DNA of 64,000 bases from Panopea generosa (GCA_029582155.1 CM055900.1:46427736-46491735); one strand, 5' to 3'; positions 1 to 12,110 are shown, counted from the stretch's first letter. A program made the numbers and translations. Notes: generated by a model from the sequence alone, not told the origin.

Positions 1-440
1 AGGCCGGACACGAAATCTTACACAAACTCGAAGTGTTGTCAAACAAACTCAAATAGTGACCTTGACCTTTGAGTTACGGGTGTGGGTCTTACTCGCGACA
101 CGTCGTCATGTTATGTTGATCATTTGTAGTAAATATCATTAAAATCCATCTATGCATGACAAAGTTACAGGCTGGACACTTAAACCCATACAGACTCAGA
201 GTGTATTCAAACAAATTTGGTTAAAGATTTCTAGCAGTTTAAAGTTTTTGAGAATGTATATATTTCATTAACCTGTGTATCATCAATAAAACGCAAAGAG
301 ACAAGAACAATAACTCTGGTTTGCCTTTTTACAGAGTTATGGCCCTTTTGGATTTTGAAATTTTGTTTTTTAGCCGGTTTAAGTTTGAGGTACAAGGCGT
401 TGAGCTTAGATGTTTGACAAATAGAGTCAGCTTTTCAGGT
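1..440. repeat. Dispersed tandem repeat, about 168-bp unit
   Basis: The start (aggccggacac) recurs at 169 (aggctggacac) with similar sequence after each, giving two imperfect units. Related sequence (cttgacctttgag, tgggtcttgcgcgcgacac) is present at 36735-36930. No gene was seen. Confidence 0.5.
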
Positions 441-462
441 TTTATGTTTTTCATTTTCATAT

Positions 463-654
463 TTAACTTTCTAAAAAAAGTTTCTTCATTGTCATGAAAG
501 AGTATCCAGTAAACTGTGCATGCTGGCTCAAGATTATTTCAACTATAGATCCATTTTCATGAAATGGTACCGAAATATTGGCTTCTGATGTAAAGTTGAC
601 TCGGTTGCTTTCCGACTGTACCTCCGTCAGTGTTCGGAAGGACACGAATGAATA
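463..654 (-). CDS. Possible downstream exon of the cysteine-rich receptor-like gene (uncertain)
   Basis: An open stretch of 63 codons follows a good acceptor (ctacag) and ends in TAA at 463. It reads in phase 0, the phase in which the exon at 3779-4992 ends, so the two could be joined. The product is soluble, with an FRTLTEV start and an N-glycosylation site (NFTS); no membrane segment is present. No convincing donor precedes the stop. If used, it would be a terminal exon giving a protein of about 463 residues, or it may be a remnant whose 7TM part is lost. Homology was not recognised. Confidence 0.3.
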   Translation of the reverse strand, partial: YSFVSFRTLTEVQSESNRVNFTSEANISVPFHENGSIVEIILSQHAQFTGYSFMTMKKLFLES

Positions 655-660
655 CTGTAG

Positions 661-1703
661 TGGTAGTGTGCGGATAAAGACCGTTAGATAAGGGGTTCAT
701 TAACAAGATTAGAAAAGTAATGGCTTCACTTGTATTTTGTATCGTTATTCGGTTTACTTTTTAAAAAAAAATAATATTGATGGCTGCAATAAAACTGTAT
801 CGAACGTAGTACGCACTATACTATTTATACGCACCGAAAAACAATGAGTACAGAAATACTGGTTTGGTCTAGTAACTCTTGCTCAGGATCCTCCCTTGCA
901 TATCCACGTGATACTATTGTACGCACTCTTACGTCATAAATCCCTTTATAGAAGTCAATATTAAGAGGCTACCAAGGGTGGTTTGTTTAGTTCAGTTATT
1001 AAAAAAGTAATTTAATTTTAAATTTTATATGAACGATCCGTCGCTTGCGTGCAATAAATTAGCTCGTGGGTTCTAGTGCATTAATACACTGAGGGGAATA
1101 AAAGGGGTGTTCTTAAAAACTATATAACCGCAAGCGGTAACTTACTTTTTAACCAGAATCCCTTACAGTTTCCCATACTATGTTTCTCTCTAAAGTGAAT
1201 TGATCATATTGTAACAAAATAGTTAGGTTGTTGTGGCCTAATTTAGTAGTGTCAGCTTATGCGTGTCATTGTAGAGATATAGGCTATATTTAGGTCAGGT
1301 AGCGTGGAATTGTTAAAACGTATTGATAGCTCAATAAGAGCAACGTTTTTAAGATTTTTTTTACATTTTCATTCTTTCATTAAAGAATATATTATTTTGA
1401 AGTTTAGTTCATCAAATTCCTTCAAGTATTAAGAAAGTTAAAATAATTAAGCGGGTTTATTTGTCATAAAACTAATTTAGGTTTATATTGGCCTAATAGC
1501 GTAAAATCCACTTCGTACGATGTATTGAGGGTTTGTTGTTTCATGATTTACACGAATTTCACTAAGGTATGTGGGCGATTTTGCTATTAATGCTGACTTT
1601 GTTATGAGAACAAGGTCCAGTTAGCAGAATCATCTTTAGATGTAGTTGTGACGACAAAGATTAAGTTTGTTACTGTTCAGTACATAACGGCATATGGCTG
1701 TTT
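661..1703. other. AT-rich stretch without recognisable feature
   Basis: I see no exon, RNA gene or clear repeat here beyond short A and T runs. Confidence 0.5.
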
Positions 1704-2059
1704 TTAGACGTAAGCGAGAAATGTGTCCGCTTCGTCAATAACGACGTATAGACGTGACAGGATGTCAGTTGGTGGCAGTACAGTCATAGGACCGCAACCC
1801 ACATATTCGTCATATGGACGACTTGACGTTCCTGACGTCGGAATACAATCGACAGTCGGTACGGTGCGACGTGAAGCCATATACTCAGTATAGAGTTCAA
1901 GTAGACACAACCTAGTTATATAGCCACCGCCGCAAGGGACGAGTGACGCTAAATCTACATTATCCGGACGCAGAAAGTATATAGTGCATTTTTATAAACA
2001 TTCGAATGATACAAGCAGTTTGGATCGCGACGTAGGTTACGTACGTGTAGGAGATAGAA
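1704..2059 (-). pseudogene. Frame-broken, CpG-rich coding-like island of unknown origin
   Basis: On the - strand, a stretch after a cacacag acceptor-like site at 2060-2066 is open for 34 codons (2059-1955, stop TAG). A second frame overlapping it stays open from about 1990 to a stop at 1704. The combined peptide is rich in charged and aromatic residues and includes CGGGYITR and VVIDEAD. Base composition is far richer in GC and CpG than the AT-rich surroundings, which suggests decayed or transferred coding sequence. I do not recognise the family. It lies between the two candidate exons of the receptor-like gene but has no obvious relation to them. Confidence 0.3.
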
Positions 2060-3150
2060 CTGTGTGAAGAAAAAGTTTAATACCACCATAGGACTTTTTT
2101 TTAAACTAGCTGTGGGTTTTTTTCGTGTTGAGTAATTATCTTTAATATGTATATATTGTATACTTGTTTATTCGTAATTTTATTCATGTAAAAAATTAAA
2201 ATTGTAAATTTTACTTTGTGTACTAGTGTATTCTACTCTTGTGAGTTGTCGGCCCTTGGTTACCGACCGACGCGTTTCCGAAAAAGCTTCGCAACTCCCC
2301 CTTTTCTGCTGAATGACTTTATCGGAAAGAGACGAACATTAAATTGTAAACAAAACCCGTTCTTAATGATGTACTAACAATGTGCTTTATATTTATTTTT
2401 TCGTTTACAAAGTCTCCAAGTGATGAAATAAACATGTATTCTATCATCTGGAAGAGTAAAACTGACTTGAATTAAAACTAAAAACGACCGTTTCGGAAGT
2501 TTAATGAGCCTTTAAGGTAAATACGAGCCATCAATTAACTTTGTTGTTTTCAGAAAAAACATATCTGTTGATAATGAAAATAATTAGTCGAGCGCGCTGT
2601 CCCTCCGACAGCTGTTATTATGCTTGTTTTCTGAAAAATGCATTTTGCATATTTTCCGTGAACAGTAGTTAATAATGGTCCTTTTTTTTGTTTATTTAGT
2701 TCGTTCCTTTTAAGCATTCCAACCACATTGTAGGAGAGTCTGGAAAGAACTGAAGGGACAATGATTGTACTCATGGCCATGCATGTTAAAGGCAAATTAT
2801 TATTTTTTAAAAAAAAAACACAAGAGCTCTATTTATGCTTGAATACAGCATGAATGTCTGGTGTTTAGAATTATACAATGGTTCCTTCGGTGTCCATAGT
2901 GTTGTTGTCTAATGACAACTTACTTCTCACTGTCGAAGTTCAATCGGTTCAATCTTCGCAGTCCAAAAACACTTTGTGAGAAAATTAGAAGGTTACTAAT
3001 GATGGTTGCTGTACTGCAATTCGTTCTTGGGTATCCTAGGTTTGTTTTGAAATTGACGTTAAACCCCAGTAAAAATAGATACTGACTATCGGCACAGCGT
3101 AAATTATAGTATAGACATGTTTTATGTTTATGTAACAAGACAAGAAAAAT
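2060..3150. other. Intergenic or intronic AT-rich DNA with one repeat end
   Basis: No exon is recognised. Positions 2585-2610 are an exact 26-bp reverse complement of 60736-60761, where a tandem repeat array begins, so this is a fragment end of that dispersed family. Confidence 0.45.
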
Positions 3151-3235
3151 ATGCAGCCATTGCGGGACACGAACCCGTTACCTTTCACTTACAGGGAAAG
3201 TGTTCTAACCAGACCGTTAACATATGTTTGTCTCC
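3150..3235 (-). repeat. tRNA-like repeat fragment
   Basis: Read on the - strand this contains a box-B-like gggttcgtgtc and a degenerate box A, as in tRNA-derived SINE heads. Arms do not fold into a full tRNA, so it is called a repeat, not a tRNA gene. Confidence 0.35.
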
Positions 3236-3778
3236 TAATAGGTTAGGAACACACTGTGACATTTTAATTATGACAATTGACAATTGACAATCATGTAATA
3301 AGTGAGTTATTTATGATAAACATAATACATATTAATATATAATGGTAACACCTGCAACGTTATCCTAAACATATGATACATGTACTATATAGTTTATTTA
3401 GTTTTTGTTTGTTTACTATACTTATGAAATTAAAGTTCGATCCCAAGAGAGATAATGCCTTAGTTTCTATTAACCTATCCACATAGTGTTACCGTCACAC
3501 ATACCGTATAGAAATCAGCATGCGTCTATGGCAGTGGCACGTATGTTGATTTCACAAAGCAACCTGTGTTTTCATGAAGTGAAAACCATCACATGGCGAC
3601 CGATTTTTTTTCTAGGAGGGTCAATAAATTTCCATTGAGAGTGAGCAAAACAAAATGCCTTTTAAATAACTCAGACTGCTACAATAGATGAAAGATGACA
3701 CGACGGGTATATCAGGTCAAATGTCATGACATGAGCACATATTAAATGTAAATGAAAAAGTAGATTTGGCGCGCTTAC

Positions 3779-4992
3779 TTGTTTCTTGTTGAATACTTCT
3801 TGACAGGTACAATTGTTGCTCTTCTTTGATAGAATCCTATCAGCATCCTTATCATCAATTTCATTTTCCGTATCTCTTACGTTTATCAGTCCAGATAACC
3901 CAGTAGCATGTTCCCGGTTACTTTTGCTCTCGCATTTCTCATATTTTTTAAAGACAGTATGCTTGGTATTGCACAGGTAACAAAAGGCATTGGGACTGGT
4001 TATTCCGAGGTAAGTAGTAAACGGTACTTTGATACTCGAACATGCGCGTTCTAATATTTCATCACCTGATTTGGGAGTGTTGATTTGGTAACCGGACGAG
4101 TTACAGTGAGTATTCACCATATCTACGTCACGTATACAACCGTAATCATCATACGACATATTTAAAAGTGCTGGTGGAATGAACTCTATGTCAGCTTGTT
4201 TTGTCAGGCCCATTTGGAGAATGTCCGAAATTGAGTCTAGCTGTACTACGCTGCCAAAACCGAGTCTTTGGTTCTTTAATGTAATTTTCACTTTCCATTG
4301 TACGGTGTTGTTCACGTGGTTACACTGAGCGCAAAAGCGATTCAAATATATAACTTTTGTCGTGTTAGACACAACCGGTATCACTTCATCCTTAATTGTT
4401 ACATTTGGTTGGAGGCATCTATAAACAGCATCGGTATCATCAGTTTCATTCAAGCAAGTCGACACCATGAAGTACGAATTCGAATTCGGAAACATCTCTG
4501 AGAAATATGATGGCATGAGTGTTTTAATATTTGCAGTTACACAGCTTGGCTTGAATTGTTTTAGATTTGAGTTATCAAGTTCATTTTGGGATGATTTAGA
4601 ATAACAACAATTTCCGTTTCCCAGACAAGTGTTTTCACAGGAGCATTTGCCGCAGCAACCATTAAGGTAATGTGCATTCTTTTTTACGAATTCACGTGCA
4701 ATGTTATATACGTTTGAAGATGTGTTTGAAAATACTGGTAAATGAGCCTCTGTTTCCTGATGATGAACGGCGGCACAGCTTGGTGCGGAAAGGTCAGGAC
4801 ATATACATCGCAGTATAATATCTATGTTCTCCTCAAAAGGCACGCTTTTATCATAACTGTCGATCACGGCTTTATAGATATCTTCGAACTGAGTATAATC
4901 GTCTTCTGTTGTCGTCTGCTTCAGAAGAAATGACAATAGCATAATATATACAAGGTTATACCATCGGAACGCTCTCATTTTTGACCAGATTG
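3779..4992 (-). CDS. Cysteine-rich secreted or receptor ectodomain, first coding exon (ATG at 4978)
   Basis: The exon encodes 400 residues from ATG at 4978 to CAA before a GTAAGC donor at 3778, ending in phase 0. A pyrimidine-rich acceptor (cttaatttcag) just 5' of 4992 implies an intron in the 5' UTR. Residues 1-24 form a signal peptide with a hydrophobic core. A compact cluster at 108-125 (CCGKCSCENTCLGNGNCC) resembles a somatomedin-B-like module. Further pairs are FCAQCN (216-220) and CYLCN (333-337), and many NxS/T sites mark an extracellular protein. This layout resembles the N-terminal ectodomain of molluscan family-B or Methuselah-like orphan GPCRs, known to be expanded in bivalves. No seven-helix exon was found downstream within the window; it may lie beyond the left edge or be missing. 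Function was not assigned further. Confidence 0.6.
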
Positions 4993-5499
4993 CTGAAATT
5001 AAGAAAAAAATGTTTATTAGAATACAGTGTTCTGTGACTTTTGCGCGTCAGGTTAGATTTTTGAACGTTTGTGTAGTTCTATATCAAATAAAAACACTTT
5101 TTACACTGTTCTAACTCATATGTTTTGAAATGTTCAAGGGCCACAGAACACCCACCTAGCGTGATAATTGTTGGAAGCAAGACTTCAAGTAAAACAACAA
5201 AGTTCTAGCTGTAAGTCAGTCACTTGAAGCATTTTGAATGAATAAGTCGTATATTACATTGGCATTCAGAATAGTTCAGCCAGTCCATGTAAACACATGA
5301 ACAGGCTAATCAAGTGTGATAATAAGTAAAAGCAGTCAACACTATAAGTGTCAGTCACAGACACCATGTTTCATTTACTTGTGAGAATATATAAATTGAA
5401 ACGTTAGACTCTCCATTGGTTTGAATTACGAGTATAGGTTTTAGCATTTTATTATCTTCGAATTGAACTATCATGCTTATTACCTTGGAAACGAACTAC
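4993..5499. other. 5' side of the receptor-like gene
   Basis: This should hold a 5' UTR intron and promoter of the gene at 3779-4992. No TATA box or upstream exon could be picked out with confidence. Confidence 0.3.
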
Positions 5500-7005
5500 A
5501 ATTTTGTTAATTATCTTGTATCTATTAAGTTTATCATTTTCGATATGAACTGGTGTGTTTATCATATTCGACGTGATCTTGTGTGTTTATCATCTTTGGC
5601 GTGAACTGATGTGTTTATCATCTTCGACGTGAACGCACGTGTGTATCATCTTCGACGTGAACTCACGTGTTTATCATCATCGACGTGAACGGTTGTGTTT
5701 ATCATCTACGACATATACTGGTGTGTTAATCATCTTCGACGTATACTGGTGTGTTTATCATCTTCGACGTTAACTCACGTGTTTATCATCTTCGACGTGA
5801 ACTGATATGTTTATCATCTCCGACATGAGTTTATTATCTTCGAATTGAACTGGTGTGTTTACCATCTTCGACTTGAACTGTTGTATTTATTATCTTCGAC
5901 GTGAACTGATGTGTTTATCATCTTCGACATGGGTTTATTATCTTCTACTTGAACTGGTGTGTTTATTATCTTCGACTTGAACTGGCGTGTTAATTTTTTT
6001 CGACGTGAATTGGCGTGTTTATCATCTTCTACGTAAACTGGTGTGTTTATCAATTTCGGTGTTAACTGGTGTGTTAATCACCTTCGGCATTAACTGGTGT
6101 GTTTATCATCTTCTACGAAAACTGATGTGTTTATCATCTTCTACGTAAACTGGTGTGTTTTTCACCTTCGGCGTGAACTGGCGTGTTTATCATCTTCTAC
6201 GTAAACTGGTGTGTTTATCACCTTCGGCGTTAACTGGTGTGTTTATCACCATCTACGTGAACGGGGGTGTTTATCATCTTCAACGTAAACTGGTGTGTTT
6301 ATCACCATCTACGTGAACTGGTGTGTTTATCATCTTCGATGTGAACTGGTGTGTTTATCATATTCGATTTGAACTGGCTTAATTATCATCTTCGACGTGA
6401 ACTGGTGTGTTTATCATCTTCGATGTGATATTTTGTGTTTATCATCTTCGATGTGAACTGGCGTGTTTATCATCTTCGGCGTGATCTTGTGTATTAATCA
6501 TCTTTGACGTGAACTTGTGTGTTTATCAACTTCGAGGTGAACTGGTGTGTTTATCATATTCGACGTGATCTTGTGTGTTTATCATCTTTGGCGTGAACTG
6601 ATGTGTTTATCATCTTCGACGTGAACTCACGTTTTTATCATCTTCGACATCAACTGTGTGTTTATCATCTTCGACGTGAACGTACGTGTGTATCATCTTC
6701 GACGTGAACTCACGTGTTTATCATCATCGACGTGAACGGTTGTGTTTATCATCTACGATATATACTTGTGTGTTAATCATCTTCGACGTATACATGTGTG
6801 TTTATCATCTTCGGCGTTAACTGGCGTGTTTATAATCTCCGCCGTGAACTGGCGTTTTTATCATCTTCAACGTGAACTGATATGTTTATCATCTTCGACA
6901 TGAGTTTAATATCTTCGACTCGAACTGGTGTGTTTATCATCTTCGACTTGAACTGTTATGTTTATTATCTTCGACATGAACTGGCGTGTTTATTATCTAT
7001 GAAGT
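5500..7005. repeat. 28-bp minisatellite array
   Basis: About fifty imperfect head-to-tail copies of a 28-bp unit, of the type gtgtttatcatcttcgac followed by gtgaactggt. Units vary at fixed positions (cttcgac, cttcggc, cttctac, catctac) and some are shorter, with no unique spacers between them. Blocks recur at higher order, for example 5556-5760 resembles 6560-6790. Open frames here are by-products of the repeat. Confidence 0.9.
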
Positions 7006-7919
7006 AAACTAAATTATTTAGCATATTATCTTAGAGAAAATCATTTTTATTATTTTTTAGTTTAACGTTTCATTATTGTTGTTTTGTTTTTTTGCTATGA
7101 CTTAAGTATTTATCTGACTTAGTTTCATATTAAAAATAAATACGTTACTTGAAATATAAATGCGTAATATTTTTATTTGATCCAAAGAGAGTTTTTGTGA
7201 CCGTCTGTTGACTGTAAGTCGCCTGCAGAACGGACCAAGCTCTCCCGATTTGGTCCATTAGATAGCAATGTTGAGAAAGTCACATTTGAGCACGTTGATT
7301 GGTCAGCTGCCTCAACTCAAGATTTGAATGAGGCAACAGGCTTGTAAGCTATGAATTATGGGAAGGCATATACTTCCCTGCTTTTTCATTGGTGGTTAAA
7401 GGGGTATATCAGGAAAACACGCTATACATGTCTTAAATAATAACATAATCACTAAAACATAATCATTGGTAAATGAAATTTGAATGATTTTGTATGGCAA
7501 ATTCACCAAAACGTGACAAAGTTGATATTTAAATTAGAGTGGTAAACTAAAAACGAAATCCCTATTCTGAATATAGACAGTACTTTACTACTGTTTGACG
7601 TCATTCGGACTCTTTCTACGATGAAACAATTTTTACTAAGTGTAAACCTGTACCAATGGTGGATCTACTCTTTAAAAACACCGGCGTACGCCCCCTCTCC
7701 CCTAAACTCCTGTATGTTACTAACATCGCTGCACAGATATTTACCAAACTTGGCCTGAAGCATCATTGCATCAAAATGCCCCAGTTTTGTTCAGATTTCG
7801 CTCCATTGAAACATTTTGAATGATTTTGAAGGTTCAATACCTAAATGACTAAAAAGCGATTGCAATACGTCACGAAGTATGCAGTCATACGCTAAAAATA
7901 GTACCAGGCATCACGTGAC
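7006..7919. other. Unannotated AT-rich intergenic DNA
   Basis: No exon, hairpin or tandem repeat was recognised here. Confidence 0.4.
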
Positions 7920-8260
7920 ATAATTTAGGGTGTGATACTAAAACCCGGCCAGGTTGCGGATGACCTGGCATAATAAAATGCGTTACAGTGTGGCCCCTTT
8001 ACACTTATGTAGCCATGATTTCGATTTGTCACAATTATATCTTTATTCCTGATATAAAAGATGATCTAAATTATTGCCTGATTTTTAGTCGAACTAAAAC
8101 ATATCTAATCTAGAATATCAGTCGTACATTGGTTCTGTGCATGTGATTCTAAATGTGTTAGTCCTCCACCATATAAGTACTCGACCCATGTCACCGTGGC
8201 TATTTTTTTCCGTAACATTCAATTAAATAGCATTACCAGCCGCATAATATTACATAGAAT
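7920..8260. repeat. Dispersed repeat (family shared with 11990-12110 and 14575-14760)
   Basis: The motif catgatttcgattt followed by tcctgatataaaag and gatgat recurs at 12026-12080. The next part (tattcgacacatgt / actcgacccatgt, then ccgcataat) recurs at 14655-14735. Three copies in differing lengths indicate a mobile, non-coding family. Confidence 0.55.
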
Positions 8261-8539
8261 AATATTTAATTAACTTAAACTTTTATAGTTTCTCGTTACA
8301 TATATCTCGTAATATATATCACATATCTGATATCAATTATGAGACATAATATAAAACTTGTCAAAGAAAAGTTTTAAGGATGCGCTTGCACAAAATACAA
8401 TACAATACATATGACTAGTTGACATATGATAAAAGCTTCAGAAATAAAATTACTTAATATGTTAATGAGTTCTGTTTTTTATGACTGAAGAAGTGATATA
8501 AATGTAAACATTTTCCGAATAGTATATTATATATATTCA

Positions 8540-11250
8540 TATTGTTTTCATCATTGTTAGCTTAACATTTTAAAATAAAATGAAATTCATTTTCGATATC
8601 TAAAGAATTACATATTTGGCAAAGCCACTCGTATATCTCTAACATATGTCTAACATATCTGCCTGTCTCGATCCTTAGGCTATGAGAAGATGCTTTTAAC
8701 CTAGCAAAAGTGTTTCGCCGACGCTTCGTTAAGAACTTTTCAAAATATTTTGCATAACCAAAATCAAATGAAATTTCTTCATACAAATACAGAACTATAT
8801 TTTATGTTAAATCTTCAGTCCATTTGTGTGTAACCTCGTCTAATAATCTCTGTTTAAATTAACATGAAACAATATTTACGTTTAAAAGGATCATTCCATG
8901 CATACATAAAGCCATGGTTGATCAGCAGAGCTTTTACATTAAATACCCAATAGTACCATTTTTTAAAATATTTTAATGCAAGGTCATAAACAGGTTTTAA
9001 TGTTACATTTTCATTGTTGATATGAGTAGCCTAAAACATACTTGAGTATTCTATAATATATATTGATATACAAGGGGTAGTTGGATGTTGTATTTACAAA
9101 ATTTCATGTGAATTCTTCCAATATTTTTCGCTTTTGTTATAGATCTACCCCATATTTCATTTAATCTACTAAAATTTGAAATAGACTCTACGAATGCATC
9201 AAATAAGTGAAGAGCTGATTTAGGACTTATTTGCGAACTTTTTGATATTATTTATAGATCTTATAGAGGATCTTACATGAGTGTTTATTTAGTATTGAAT
9301 TTATTAAACAAGTTGGAAAAGATATATTATGCGAGGCTCTGTGAGTCATCATATGACGTAATGTCTCAAAATAGCGTCATTTAACCATGACAAATCATTT
9401 ATCTATTCGTGCAAGTCGGAAAGTACTTCGGCAATTTACGTATGATAGTCGAGTTTACGGAAAACACCGAGCGATGAATCGGAAGAGATATTACACTAGG
9501 TTAATATGAAAAATATGCCATTGGTTTATTTCACTTCTACACCGTATTTCATGTGATAAAATGTTTTACCAAATAATGCTTGCTGGTTATGACAAAATGA
9601 TCCTGCAAAATTGAAAAACGACACCTAAATAATTAAAGTCGTCTAAATATTTAAAACTTCTTCTAAAACTTTACAATTATACTTTCATTTCTCAGGTTCT
9701 CATCTCTACCCTTTTTTAAATACATCTTACACAATATTCGTGAATATAAGCGACCCTGAAGCTCTTCTGGACTTTAACCTATCGAAACCATGTCTTCCGC
9801 AAAAAGTAACAGAATAATGGTTATATCGTTGAAATCCATGCCGTGTTCGATATTTTTTAATATAATTCAAGACCTTCAATAAATAAAACGAATATTTATG
9901 GTGGGATTATGTTCCCTTGTTTAAGCCCGATTGCTATTTCGAAAAAAATATGAGAAATTACAATATTTTAACACAAGGTTTTGAAAATTCATATATGGCT
10001 CTTATAATTTTTAACATTTCCCCGTTTATACATAAATTTGTGATTTCAGCCAAAGAGCATTTCTATTAATCGATTAGAATGTCTTTCTCAAATCGATAAA
10101 CGCAAATAAAGGCGATTATCGACAGCAAATACTTGTTCAATAACACCATGAAGTATGAAAACTGCATCAATTATTACAATAGTAATGGGTTCACACCAAT
10201 TATCAATACCTTTGTTTAGGATACTTGTGAAAAGTGTGTTCATACAATTTACAAGCGTCATACTCCTATGCTTATTGACGTTTTTATTATCACCTTTTTG
10301 AATAATGGTATAATTAATAACATCGTTTGACCATTCCTCTCGAAAAAGCTGAATCAAAATTAGTATTAACAATGTCAGCTATATGATCAGATAATATGTC
10401 ACAAGAAGACATGTAATACTCTTTTTAAAAGTATCAGAATTAGCCTTATTTTTACTCAATAACCGTACTGCTGCTTTTAACTCGGAAGATGAAATTATTT
10501 TATTGAAATTATTTTATTGAGTTCTTCAAATACTTTGTCAACATCATTAAAATCATGACTCCATTAAACTTTTTTGTCTCATAATGCTCCTTTGTCTTTA
10601 AATCTTTAAATAAATTCTTAAAATACAAATAAAATTCATTAAGAGACATGTCAGGATTATTTTTCCTCTTTATGATTGACGTATAAGCCGCATTTGCTTC
10701 ACGCAGTGCATTTGTAAATTTTAAAACTACATTATTCACGTTGACATGATCGATGGGAATTGCATTTGCGTTAATGCTTTTAAATTCCGGAAGTTTATCT
10801 ATTAAATGATATCTGAACCACTCTGTTTTGCCATTACTCCATTTCATGCTCTCGTAATTTTCGCCAGATATAATTAATAGAAAGCGCTGCATGGTCACTG
10901 AATTCTGCGAAATTGTACACTTAAAAATTGGTCACAATATTGAAATTGATTTCATTCATCAAAAGATAATCATTAACGCTACATGCGTCCTTATTTACGT
11001 AAATAGAGGCCCCGTTATCTGGATCATGTCCAAGGCGACCATAAGCTATTCTTAACGTTGTTGCATTACAGAAATCCAATAATTTTCCGCAAAGTGCGTT
11101 GTAAACGATATATTTTGATAAACATATTAACGTAATATCTGGTAAATAGTCATTATAATCAATTTTATCAATAACAGTATCAAAACTAATATAATCGTTT
11201 CTGGTTGAAAAATCTAGCGGTACAATTCCCCGCAATCAAAACAGTGTTTC
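8540..11250 (-). mobile_element. Decayed LINE (non-LTR retrotransposon)
   Basis: The - strand carries pieces of an endonuclease plus reverse transcriptase ORF in the right order. At 11235-10921 is an endonuclease end (LLDFCNATTLRIAYGRLG and a VNDYLL motif). At 10898-10509 is a linker. At 10372-10088 is the reverse transcriptase start (IIQKGDNKNVNKHRSMTLVN). Around 10090-9770 are GLKQGN and a FAEDM in place of the usual FADDM. Around 9240-9050 is a post-RT part (ALHLFDAFVES, EIWG), and at 8786-8562 a C-terminal cysteine-rich end (SLRIETGRY, CQICN, ENEFHFILKC). Frames are broken by stops and shifts and the FADD active site is altered, so it is dead. A different repeat (9240-9420, shared with 38460-38900) is inserted in it. 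Confidence 0.8.
9240..9420. repeat. Dispersed repeat inserted in the LINE
   Basis: The block aggatcttacatgag to cgtcatttaaccat matches 38465-38550 plus 38815-38880, where a MITE splits it. It does not fit the LINE reading frame, so it is probably a separate insertion. Confidence 0.5.
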
Positions 11251-11285
11251 GAAATATTAAACTCCATCTTTTAATACATGATATA

Positions 11286-11572
11286 CCGGCCCCGATTAGC
11301 TCAGTCGATTACGCGTCTGATTATCAATCCAGGGGTCGTGAGTTCCAATCCCCGACTGACCACAAACTCCGTGATGGTTGATATACGACATGTGTCTCAC
11401 TTTCATTTGTCTCTCACCACTGAATAAAAAGGGAAAGTCATCAGATTATTGCGGAGATGGGGTGTACTCGAATACTTGTTAACCTGTAAGGATCCCAGGA
11501 AACAGTGGTTAGGTTAACTGATCGTCTGTTAGCCCTCGATGGCAAAAATGACGCTACATATTCAATCAATTA
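11286..11572 (+). mobile_element. tRNA-derived SINE with 11-bp target-site duplication
   Basis: It starts with a tRNA-like head (box A TTAGCTCAGTCG, degenerate box B GAGTTCCAATCC), followed by a body shared with other copies at 14131, 24332, 26157, 57033 and 63240, and ends in a short TCAA-type tail. It is flanked by the perfect direct repeat TACATGATATA at 11275-11285 and 11573-11583, the mark of LINE-driven retroposition. A V-SINE type element such as those known in molluscs is possible but was not verified. Confidence 0.85.
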
Positions 11573-11589
11573 TACATGATATAAGTCTG

Positions 11590-11830
11590 TATAAATAATA
11601 TCAAACATGCGGATCTAACTCCACATAAGTAAACGTTCTCATTCTTTACATACATCATAAAACAAAAGACCGGTCATTATTATGCAATATATGTAAAGCA
11701 CAAATGTTTCATAAAATATGGTCATCATTATGCGTTATAAAAAAGACACACCGGTTGTATACATTACATTGTCATAAACAATGCCTGCATGTGTCATAAT
11801 AATAATAATATATTGCAATCTTTAAAAAAA
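11590..11830. repeat. Dispersed repeat shared with 56370-56570
   Basis: The stretch from attattatgcaatatatg onward matches 56401-56560. Both contain a repeated gcacacatgtgycata theme spaced about 45-55 bp. No coding potential is seen. Confidence 0.6.
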
Positions 11831-11989
11831 AAATAACAGAACAAATAAATTAATACCTGACTTTTAAATTTTTAGCGTATCGCTAGTGGAATCCGGCTGT
11901 AATGTCACATTGTTTTTGTAAATTAACGTAATTTGAATACGCACTGTACGGAATATTGCTTACTGTTAATTGTATTACGACACAGGTAC

Positions 11990-12110
11990 GTCCCAGTTAA
12001 TAAAATACACTTTACACCAGTGTAGTCATGATTTCGATTTTCCATAATTTTATCTTCATTCCTGATATAAAAGATGATCAGAATTATTGCCATATTATTT
12101 CTTATCGAAT
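11990..12110. repeat. Dispersed repeat, second copy of the 7920 family
   Basis: catgatttcgatttt, tcattcctgatataaaag and attattgcc are shared with 8016-8085. Confidence 0.5.

Noticed and set aside
5500..7005. Regular short repeats that could suggest a CRISPR array
   Set aside because: Units are head-to-tail with no unique spacers, in a eukaryotic context; it is a minisatellite.
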